From assembly GCA_020444775.1 (NCBI GenBank), contig JAGRHX010000247.1, positions 1 through 6,279 on the forward strand: DNA of 6,279 bases. The letters are read 5' to 3'. A program made the position numbers and the translations under genes. The DNA comes from Gammaproteobacteria bacterium (GTDB taxonomy: Bacteria > Pseudomonadota > Gammaproteobacteria > HK1). Positions 1 to 5,081 of the stretch are shown piece after piece (position 1 is the first letter of the stretch; each line of letters starts with the position of its first letter). The notes under the pieces are model-generated. The model had not been told where the DNA came from. It saw nothing but the letters and a program-made list of their open reading frames with translations, and did no database searches.

Positions 1-3
1 CGC

Positions 4-303
4 TCAGAGATCGCGCATCCCGACAATGATGGCGCCGCTCTCGTCGAAAGCGGTGCGCTCGATGAGGACACGGGCCGCGGCCTCGATCGCGGGCCGATTC
101 TCGACCACGGTACGCATCGGCCCGTCGTCGGACAGACCGAACTTCTTCTCCAGGACCTTCGCCGAGATCCGGCACATGACCCGCCGGCCATCCACCTCGG
201 CGGCGATCGATGCCACCTTGGTCATCGGATTCCAGCATTCCAGGGCTGGAAACTTGATACCTCCCTTACCGTTCGCTTTGCTCTTTCCCCGGGCGTTGTA
301 CAT
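4..303 (-). CDS. DUF1488-like small protein of unknown function
   Basis: A 99-residue protein that I assign to the DUF1488 family from its pattern. It has an opening I-K-F-P strand near residues 16-19 and a central strand pair, A-E-V-D-G-R-R-V-M-C-R-I-S, at residues 35-47. After that come a helix L-E-K-K-F-G (51-56), an N-R-x-x-I-E-x-A-A helix (69-77) and a closing I-I-V-G-M-R-D strand. No catalytic residues or membrane segments are visible, and the family has no established biochemical function. The first 15 residues are basic and Gly/Lys-rich and look disordered. I chose the ATG at 303 because a strong GAGGAG-type ribosome site precedes it. The frame stays open upstream to 603, but that extension is Arg/Pro-rich and looks non-coding. 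The gene stops 3 bases from the window edge and has no close partner on its strand here. The coding call is firm; the family name is recalled from pattern only. Confidence 0.75.
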   Translation of the reverse strand: MYNARGKSKANGKGGIKFPALECWNPMTKVASIAAEVDGRRVMCRISAKVLEKKFGLSDDGPMRTVVENRPAIEAAARVLIERTAFDESGAIIVGMRDL

Positions 304-309
304 GGTGTT

Positions 310-319
310 CTCTCTCCTC
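310..319 (-). promoter_or_regulatory. Ribosome binding site of the DUF1488-like gene
   Basis: On the minus strand the sequence GAGGAGAGAG lies just before the ATG at 303, followed by a 6-base spacer AACACC. The AGGAG core is 10 bases from the start. It is the strongest Shine-Dalgarno-like site near this frame and is the reason for preferring the 99-residue start over the longer open frame. Confidence 0.65.
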
Positions 320-766
320 GGTCGTGTCGGTCGTTGGTATCGAAGCACGCGCCGATGGCGCGATGGATCAGCGATGCGGACGTCATCTGGTGAACTGCCG
401 ATCGATCGGATCGCGCAGGCCGGACTGACATCGCGCTCGGTGTAGGACGGAAGCGGGGCAGGTGATGCAGGGTCGTGCATGATCCGGCAAAGGCAAGGGC
501 GAGACCGGATCCAAAGCCGCGGCTGGCCGCAGCGAGACGGGCTGCGACAGCGGGATACACGACGGACTGTGGCTGGACGCGACGCGCGCGGCTGGTCCGA
601 CACTCGTCTGCCGGCACGTCGTAGAAGAACAGATCATCAGGCGGTCAAGTATCGCTCGAACGGGCGCATTTGGCAAAAGCCAGACACGGGATTCGCCACG
701 ATGCCGCCGCCGGGACGAAGAGATCGCGGATCACCTGGGTGCCGCACCAACGGGCCCGCCCCACTC

Positions 767-793
767 TTGAGAAATACCAGCGCTGTGTTTAAT
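767..793 (+). promoter_or_regulatory. Possible sigma70-type promoter for the alpha/beta-hydrolase
   Basis: TTGAGA at 767-772 matches the -35 consensus at five of six bases, and TTTAAT at 788-793 matches the -10 consensus at five of six. The spacer is 15 bases, shorter than the preferred 16-18; shifting the -10 to TTAATA lengthens the spacer but weakens the match. The segment is locally AT-rich in GC-rich surroundings and would give a leader of about 95 bases before the ATG at 895. It is a pattern match only. Confidence 0.3.
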
Positions 794-881
794 AGTGGCG
801 GCTCAGCGTCGCGCAATCGCCGGTGCCGCGAGCGCGGTCACCGCATCGGTCCATTACGCGGCACGGCCCACCATCCGCCAC

Positions 882-886
882 AGGAG
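882..886 (+). promoter_or_regulatory. Ribosome binding site of the alpha/beta-hydrolase
   Basis: AGGAG stands 8 bases before the ATG at 895. It supports this start over the in-frame ATG at 823, which would place 24 Arg/Pro-rich residues in front of the conserved fold. Confidence 0.7.
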
Positions 887-894
887 CACAAAGC

Positions 895-1761
895 ATGACA
901 CCCAGTGAATCGTTGAGCGTGACGGTGCGCGGGCTCGAGTACCACTGCCGCAGCTGGGGCCGGGAGGGACAACCGAAGCTGTTCATGCTGCACGGGTTCC
1001 AGGACAACTCCGCCTCCTGGCAGTTCACGGTCGATGCCTTGCAGCGCGACTGGCACGTCATCGCACCCGATTGGCGCGGGTATGGGCTGTCGCAGTGGAG
1101 CGGCCACGACACCTACTACTATGCGGATCTGATGGCCGATCTGGACGTGCTGCTCGACCATTTCGAGCCCGAGGAGCCGGCTCGCATCGTCGCGCACAGC
1201 ATGGGCGCGACCACCGCGTCCCTCTATTCGGGGTCGATCCCCATGCGTATCGCGAAGTTCGTCAACATCGAAGGCCTGGGCGGCCCGGCGGCGCAGGCTG
1301 AGGAAGCGCCGCGCCGCTACGCGCGCTGGCTCGAGCAGCTCGCTCGTCCGCCGCGGCAACGCCCGTACATGGACTTCGAGGAGTTCGCTGAGCGAATGAT
1401 GTCGGAGAATCCCAACCTCACCCGCGAGCGCGCCGAGTTCCTGGTTCGTCACTGGGGCCAGGAAGAGCCGGACGGCACGGTGGTGCGGCGTGCCGATCCG
1501 GCACACATGCTGCCGAGGCCCAACCTGTTCCGACTCGATGAGGCTCTGGCCTGCTGGCGCCAGATCGAGGCGCCGGTGCTGTTCGTCGAGGGTGAACAGT
1601 CCCGCTCCATCCACGCGATGCGTGGTCAACCGGAAGGCTACGAGGAACGCCTGAGCGCATTCCAGACCCTGGCCGGCATCGAGGAGATCACGGGCGCGGG
1701 ACACAACGTGCATCACGATCAACCGGAGAAGCTCGCGCGGGTGATCGAGGAATTTCTCTAG
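895..1761 (+). CDS. Alpha/beta-hydrolase fold enzyme (serine hydrolase/esterase-like)
   Basis: A 288-residue, probably cytosolic alpha/beta-hydrolase that should cleave an ester, amide or similar bond through a Ser-His-acid triad. Fold landmarks appear in order: oxyanion-hole segment L-H-G-F-Q (residues 32-36), P-D-W-R-G-Y-G-L-S (58-66), and the nucleophile elbow A-H-S-M-G (100-104) with Ser102. A variable cap region spans roughly 130-215, the last strand carries L-F-V-E-G-E (229-234), and G-A-G-H-N (267-271) supplies His270. The elbow has Ala where Gly is usual, which is common in this superfamily. The acid could be Glu234 at the classical position or Glu126 in N-I-E-G-L-G. Overall pattern (L-H-G-F-Q-D-N, I-E-G-L-G) resembles serine hydrolase-like (SERHL/MEST-type) proteins. 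There is no signal peptide. The ATG at 895 is chosen because AGGAG at 882-886 lies 8 bases upstream; the open frame from 823 adds non-homologous Arg-rich sequence. The substrate cannot be read from the sequence. Confidence 0.93.
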   Translation: MTPSESLSVTVRGLEYHCRSWGREGQPKLFMLHGFQDNSASWQFTVDALQRDWHVIAPDWRGYGLSQWSGHDTYYYADLMADLDVLLDHFEPEEPARIVAHSMGATTASLYSGSIPMRIAKFVNIEGLGGPAAQAEEAPRRYARWLEQLARPPRQRPYMDFEEFAERMMSENPNLTRERAEFLVRHWGQEEPDGTVVRRADPAHMLPRPNLFRLDEALACWRQIEAPVLFVEGEQSRSIHAMRGQPEGYEERLSAFQTLAGIEEITGAGHNVHHDQPEKLARVIEEFL

Positions 1762-1775
1762 TCATCGAGACTCGA

Positions 1776-1810
1776 CCTGCCCGCGCCACGCCGGCGGTGG
1801 CCGGGGCAGG
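1776..1810. terminator. Hairpin between convergent genes, possible bidirectional terminator
   Basis: CCTGCCC (1776-1782) pairs perfectly with GGGCAGG (1804-1810). After a 2x2 mismatch, GCCAC (1785-1789) pairs with GTGGC (1797-1801) around a 7-base loop. The structure sits 15 bases after the hydrolase stop and 22 bases before the stop of the opposing PLP-enzyme gene, the usual place for a shared terminator. No T-tract follows on either strand, so it is not a textbook intrinsic terminator and may instead stall polymerase or protect RNA 3' ends. Confidence 0.55.
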
Positions 1811-1831
1811 AATGGCAGGACACGCCGATCG

Positions 1832-2857
1832 CTATTGCCGGGCCAACGCGAACAGCGCGTCCATCGCCTGAGTGGTCAGGTTACCGCCGCTGAGCAGTGC
1901 CACCGTATTGCGTGCCTGATCGACCTTGCCGGCCAGGAAGGCGGCTGTCGCCACCGCGCCGGCCGGCTCGGACAGCAGCTTCGCGCGATACAACAAGGTC
2001 TCGAAGGCCCGACCGATGTCGCGCTCCTCGACCAGCACGATGCGGTCCACGAAAGCCTGTAGATGGGCAAACGGATAGGCGCCCGGACGACGTGCCGACA
2101 GCCCGTCGGCAATGCTGTCCCAGTCGTCGATCTCCACCGGCTGTCCGGCCTCCAGCGATCGCCAGGCTGCGTTGGCACGCACCGGCTGCACGCCGATCAC
2201 CGAGACCTCCGGCCGAGTCAGCTTGATGGCCGCCGCGATGCCGGCAATCAGCCCGCCCGAGCTGGTCGGGACCAGCACCTGCTCGACCTGCGGACACTGC
2301 TCGAGTATCTCCAGTCCGATGGTGCCGTGCCCGGCCGGTATGGGCTGTTCCTCCCAGGTATCCAGCGCCAGCATGCCGCGCTCGGCGGCGATCCGTTCCA
2401 CCGTTGGCTGCCGCTGTCCGGCATCGTTACCGCAAAAGACCACCTCCGCGCCATGGCCACGGGTCATCTCGACCTTGTAGGCGCTGGTCTGCTCGAGCAT
2501 CACCACCACCACCGGCACGCCGAGCTTGCGCCCGGCGAAGGCGAAGGCCTGGGCGAAGTTACCCGATGAGGTCATCACCACACCGCGCTTGCGCTGCGCG
2601 TCGTCGAGCAGACGAAGCACGTTGAAGGCCGCGCGGATCTTGTAGGCACCGGTGATCTGCAGCGATTCAGCCTTGACGAACAGACGCTCCCGGTCGATCT
2701 CGGCGGAGTCACGCGAGACCGGCAACACGGGTGTGAGCCGTACACAGTCGGGCAGCGCGGCGCGCGCCGCCTGGATGTCCTCGAGCGTGGTCAGCGGTGG
2801 TAATGCGCTACGGGTGCGGGTCGCACCGAGCGTGGACGGCGAAGAGGCAGCGCTCAT
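1832..2857 (-). CDS. PLP-dependent threonine/serine dehydratase-like enzyme (fold type II)
   Basis: A 341-residue member of the threonine dehydratase/serine racemase group, which uses pyridoxal phosphate to release ammonia from hydroxyamino acids or to racemise them. The Schiff-base lysine is Lys73 in T-G-A-Y-K-I-R-A-A (69-77), where S-F-K-x-R-G-A is usual. The asparagine loop is S-S-G-N-F-A-Q (97-103), with Phe in place of the common His. The phosphate loop is T-S-S-G-G-L (198-203) in place of G-G-G-G-L. I-A-D-G-L (249-253) and E-P-A-G-A (297-301) follow, and S-G-G-N (323-326) ends the active site. There is no C-terminal ACT domain, so it is short like catabolic or serine-racemase-like forms and not like biosynthetic IlvA. 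Hydroxyectoine-utilisation dehydratase EutB is a related alternative, but no ectoine genes are nearby. The first 24 residues look disordered. Start at 2857 is the only sensible ATG; the ribosome site (GAGAG about 11 bases upstream) is weak. Family is secure, substrate is not. Confidence 0.92.
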   Translation of the reverse strand: MSAASSPSTLGATRTRSALPPLTTLEDIQAARAALPDCVRLTPVLPVSRDSAEIDRERLFVKAESLQITGAYKIRAAFNVLRLLDDAQRKRGVVMTSSGNFAQAFAFAGRKLGVPVVVVMLEQTSAYKVEMTRGHGAEVVFCGNDAGQRQPTVERIAAERGMLALDTWEEQPIPAGHGTIGLEILEQCPQVEQVLVPTSSGGLIAGIAAAIKLTRPEVSVIGVQPVRANAAWRSLEAGQPVEIDDWDSIADGLSARRPGAYPFAHLQAFVDRIVLVEERDIGRAFETLLYRAKLLSEPAGAVATAAFLAGKVDQARNTVALLSGGNLTTQAMDALFALARQ

Positions 2858-3078
2858 GGATTGGATACTCTCGTCGAGCGGGTTGAAAAACGATCAAGCA
2901 CTGACACGAGCGCTTCATCGGAGCGACGCACCCGCGCCCGGCCGGAGGAGTCGCGTCTGAGGATCGCGCGCTGGCGTAAGCCGCCTCGAACGTGGCAGAC
3001 GCGCGGCGACCGGAACACGGCATCGGCCGGTGGCATGGCGCGAACCCGTCAACGGTGGCACGATCACCGGCTCCTGGG

Positions 3079-3107
3079 AAGACCCGGGCACCTGTCCAGG
3101 GTCTAAT
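3079..3107 (+). promoter_or_regulatory. Weak candidate promoter for the desaturase gene
   Basis: TCTAAT at 3102-3107 matches the -10 consensus at five of six bases. At 17-base spacing the -35 would be AAGACC (3079-3084), a poor match, so an activator or another sigma factor would be needed if this is real. It would start transcription near 3114 and leave a leader of about 50 bases. The inverted GACCC/GGGTC half-sites overlap it, which could suit an operator. Confidence 0.22.
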
Positions 3108-3122
3108 GCTCTGACCCGCTGG
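3081..3122 (+). repeat. Overlapping inverted repeats (GACCC/GGGTC half-sites)
   Basis: GACCC (3081-3085) can pair with GGGTC (3099-3103), helped by GG/CC inside. The same GGTC (3100-3103) can instead pair with GACC (3113-3116), extended by CCAG (3096-3099) with CTGG (3119-3122) across a 2-base bulge. The two structures exclude each other because they share 3096-3103. They lie 40 to 80 bases before the desaturase start and could be an operator cluster, a leader switch or chance in GC-rich DNA. Confidence 0.35.
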
Positions 3123-3162
3123 TCCACGCGCACCGTCCTGACCTACCTGCCAAAGGCTCAGC

Positions 3163-3942
3163 ATGCAGTTTCTGGCGACCTTTCTCGCCCTATACGTGAT
3201 CATCGCCGCGCGCTACTTCGCGATCTGCGGTGCGTTCTATTGGTACCTGTGGCTGCGCCCCGAGCACAAGGTCCGGGCCCGCAAGCTCACCGACCAGCGA
3301 CCCGAGGCGAAGGTCATCCGTCGCGAGATCTACTGGTCGCTGCTGTCCTCGGCCATCTATGCGCTACCGGGCGCCATCATGCTGGAGGCCTGGAAGCACG
3401 GCTACACGGCGATGTACCAGGAGCTGTCGGCGATCGATCTGGTCTATCTGCCGCTCAGCGTGCTGCTGTTCTTGTTCCTGCACGACACGTATTTCTACTG
3501 GACCCATCGCTGGATGCACCGACCCCGCATCTTCAAGCTCATGCACAAGGTCCACCACGATTCACGCCAGCCGACCCCCTGGGCGGCCTTCTCGTTTCAT
3601 CCCTGGGAGGCCCTGCTCGGAGCCGTGGTTCTGCCGGCGCTGGTCTTCGTCATCCCGATCCACGTCGGCGCCATTCTCTTCATCCTCACCCTGATGACGG
3701 TGTGCAGCGTGCTCAACCACACCGGCTTCGAGGTGCTCCCAAACTGGTGGCTACGCGGTGCCCCTGGCAGACACTGCATCAGCGCCGCCCATCACAACCT
3801 TCACCACCAGCGCTACAGCTGCAACTACGGACTCTATTTTCGCTTCTGGGACAAGCTGATGGGCACCGACCGATTCGAACAGGACTACGCCTTCCTACGC
3901 GAGTCGCCTCTACCTCCCACGCGTCTGCACCACCCGACCTGA
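3163..3942 (+). CDS. Sterol desaturase/fatty acid hydroxylase family membrane protein
   Basis: A 259-residue integral membrane protein of the sterol desaturase/fatty acid hydroxylase superfamily, whose members use a di-iron centre and oxygen to hydroxylate or desaturate lipids, sterols or carotenoids. The three histidine clusters are complete: H-R-W-M-H (115-119) preceded by His107-Asp108, H-K-V-H-H (128-132), and H-N-L-H-H (211-215) preceded by His210. Further family-typical residues are His146 and His186 and the closing N-Y-G-L-Y-F-R-F-W-D stretch (221-230). Hydrophobic segments lie near 3-31, 58-76, 90-106 and 150-184, with both termini probably cytoplasmic. Length is normal for bacterial members. 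ATG 3163 follows AAAGG at 3152-3156 by 6 bases. The next gene is co-directional but 126 bases away, with a hairpin between, so co-transcription is uncertain. The substrate cannot be assigned; the many bacterial paralogues act on different lipids. Confidence 0.93.
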   Translation: MQFLATFLALYVIIAARYFAICGAFYWYLWLRPEHKVRARKLTDQRPEAKVIRREIYWSLLSSAIYALPGAIMLEAWKHGYTAMYQELSAIDLVYLPLSVLLFLFLHDTYFYWTHRWMHRPRIFKLMHKVHHDSRQPTPWAAFSFHPWEALLGAVVLPALVFVIPIHVGAILFILTLMTVCSVLNHTGFEVLPNWWLRGAPGRHCISAAHHNLHHQRYSCNYGLYFRFWDKLMGTDRFEQDYAFLRESPLPPTRLHHPT

Positions 3943-3971
3943 GGCAGTCCCCCGTCTGGTCGCTTCCCGAC

Positions 3972-3990
3972 CCGGACTCTCGTGGTCCGG
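3972..3990 (+). terminator. GC-rich hairpin after the desaturase gene
   Basis: CCGGAC (3972-3977) pairs perfectly with GTCCGG (3985-3990) around a 7-base loop, 30 bases after the desaturase stop codon. No T-run follows, so it is a weak intrinsic terminator at best. Its position suggests it limits read-through into the transporter gene or shields the upstream mRNA end. Confidence 0.4.
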
Positions 3991-4068
3991 CACGCCCGGC
4001 TCATGCCGCGACGGCCAGCGACCGATAGCGATTCCATCCATCCTTGCGCGAGGTCGCTCCCGAACCTG

Positions 4069-4998
4069 ATGCATTCTCTTCAGACCAGACTCTCCCCGAC
4101 GCTGCAGGGCATGCTGCTGATGGTGCTTGCGACCATCGCCTTCACCAGCATGCAAAGCGGCATCCGCGTTGTCGCCAACGACGCGGACAACCCGATGCAC
4201 CCTATCGAAGTCGCCTTCTTTCGCAACCTGTTCGGCCTGCTCGTGCTGGTCCCCGCGCTGCTGCGCAGCCGCGGCACGGCGCTGCGCACCCGTCGCTTCG
4301 GCATGCATCTGAGCCGCGCGACCATCCAGGCCTCGGGCATGCTGTGCTTTTTCACCGGCGTGACCATGATTCCGATCTCGGAGGTCACCGCGCTGAGCTT
4401 CTCGGCGCCACTGTTCGCCACCCTGCTGGCGGCCCTGATCCTCGGCGAGCGGGTGCGGATGCGCCGCATCAGCGCGCTGGTCATCGGCTTCGCGGGTGTG
4501 GTCGTGGTCCTGCGACCGGGGTTGGAGGCGGTCAGCCTGGGCGCCGGTCTGATCCTGGCCTCCTCGCTGAGCTGGTCGGTGGCGATGATCATCATCAAGT
4601 CGATTTCACGCACCGATTCGGCGCTGACCCTGACCCTGTACGCGGCACTGCTGATGTCACCGATCACCCTGGTGCCGGCGCTGTTCGTCTGGACCCAGCC
4701 CAGTCTCTACCAGCTGCTATGGCTGGCCGGCATCGGCGGGCTCGGCACCATCGGCCATATGGCCTTCGCCCACGCCTTCAAGATCGCCGAGATGTCCGCC
4801 GTGCTGCCGCTGGATTTCCTGCGCCTGCTTTGGGCCAGCGTCATTGGCTATCTGCTGTTCAGCGAGCTGCCGACCACCTTCACCTGGATGGGCGGGCTGA
4901 TGATCTTCGCCGCGGCCAGCTACATCGCGTTCAGGGAAGCCCAGCTCGGTCGGCAGCGACGCAAGAGCACCGAGGACGAGGACGCCGCGCCAAGCTGA
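4069..4998 (+). CDS. EamA-type (DMT superfamily) transporter
   Basis: A 309-residue inner-membrane protein with about ten hydrophobic helices, roughly at residues 14-35, 46-65, 84-103, 107-126, 133-150, 156-176, 184-208, 216-238, 247-266 and 272-290. Its two-fold EamA repeat is typical of drug/metabolite transporters. Family landmarks are F-F-R-N (50-53) after helix 1, the helix 4 end A-A-L-I-L-G-E (121-127), V-L-R-P-G (147-151) closing the first repeat, and a matching S-E at 265-266 in the second. The C-terminus from 292 is charged (Gln/Arg, then acidic) and cytoplasmic. Members move metabolites such as amino acids, nucleosides, riboflavin or S-adenosylmethionine; substrate and direction are not readable here. 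ATG 4069 gives a normal N-terminus, though only a distant GCGAGG precedes it. Upstream in-frame starts at 3982 (GTG) and 4003 (ATG) add Arg/Pro-rich residues, and the first lies within the hairpin at 3972-3990. Confidence 0.9.
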   Translation: MHSLQTRLSPTLQGMLLMVLATIAFTSMQSGIRVVANDADNPMHPIEVAFFRNLFGLLVLVPALLRSRGTALRTRRFGMHLSRATIQASGMLCFFTGVTMIPISEVTALSFSAPLFATLLAALILGERVRMRRISALVIGFAGVVVVLRPGLEAVSLGAGLILASSLSWSVAMIIIKSISRTDSALTLTLYAALLMSPITLVPALFVWTQPSLYQLLWLAGIGGLGTIGHMAFAHAFKIAEMSAVLPLDFLRLLWASVIGYLLFSELPTTFTWMGGLMIFAAASYIAFREAQLGRQRRKSTEDEDAAPS

Positions 4999-4999
4999 G

Positions 5000-5017
5000 C
5001 TGAGCAACAGCGCTCAG
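5000..5017. terminator. Small hairpin between transporter and amidase genes
   Basis: CTGAGC (5000-5005) pairs with GCTCAG (5012-5017) around a 6-base loop, two bases after the transporter stop and about 65 bases before the stop of the opposing amidase gene. There is no T-tract, so terminator activity is a guess from position. A partial direct repeat, GCTGAGCTGAGC, overlaps its left arm. Confidence 0.35.
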
Positions 5018-5081
5018 GCTACTGCGCGAGCCCGAGCGGTGTCGCACGCCCGTGGACCTTGTCGAGTCCAAACCCGCCGCG

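Larger units (their letters stand above)
304..894. other. Intergenic region without a convincing gene (about 590 bases)
   Basis: This stretch separates two genes transcribed away from each other, so it should hold both promoters. Frames on both strands are open but translate to Arg/Pro/Ser-rich sequence typical of non-coding GC-rich DNA. I see no tRNA cloverleaf, transposase remnant or tandem repeat. Visible elements are the minus-strand ribosome site at 310-319, a 12-base perfect palindrome CCGATCGATCGG at 398-409, a possible plus-strand promoter at 767-793 and the hydrolase ribosome site at 882-886. No good promoter could be picked for the minus-strand gene. Confidence 0.6.
2858..3162. other. 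Divergent intergenic region between PLP-enzyme and desaturase genes
   Basis: This gap of 305 bases should hold promoters for both flanking genes. No open frame in it looks like protein. On the plus strand it contains overlapping GACCC/GGGTC dyads at 3081-3122, a TCTAAT -10-like hexamer at 3102-3107, and a modest ribosome site AAAGG at 3152-3156, 6 bases before the desaturase ATG. On the minus strand I found no promoter pair good enough to list for the PLP-enzyme gene. Confidence 0.55.

Noticed and set aside
398..409. Perfect 12-base palindrome CCGATCGATCGG, possible operator
   Set aside because: One or two perfect 12-base palindromes are expected by chance in a window of this size, and no second copy or promoter lies beside it.
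304..603. N-terminal extension of the minus-strand frame of the DUF1488-like gene to 199 residues
   Set aside because: The extra 100 residues are Arg/Pro/Ser-rich and match nothing in the family, and a strong ribosome site precedes the internal ATG at 303.
654..661. GTTCGAGC on the minus strand, resembling a tRNA T-loop
   Set aside because: The flanking bases cannot form a 5-bp T-stem, and no acceptor or anticodon stem is present.
640..837. Minus-strand open stretch of 66 codons ending R-P-F-E-R-Y-L-T-A and two stop codons, looking like a protein C-terminus
   Set aside because: It has no ATG near its beginning and no ribosome site. The upstream half is low-quality sequence, and such a run is expected by chance in GC-rich DNA.
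838..1722. 294-codon open frame on the minus strand opposite the alpha/beta-hydrolase
   Set aside because: It is antisense to a gene with a complete catalytic fold pattern, and its translation has no recognisable motif; it is a GC-rich codon shadow.
2501..2513. CACCACCACCACC trinucleotide run, possible microsatellite
   Set aside because: It encodes the valine run at residues 116-119 of the PLP enzyme, a normal buried beta strand in this fold.
3030..4028. 332-codon plus-strand frame overlapping the desaturase gene
   Set aside because: The other frame carries all three histidine boxes; this one translates to Arg/Pro/His-rich sequence without motifs.
4044..5003. 319-codon plus-strand frame overlapping the transporter gene
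   Set aside because: It is Arg/Asp/Gly/His-rich without hydrophobic helices, while the overlapping frame encodes a clean ten-helix EamA protein.
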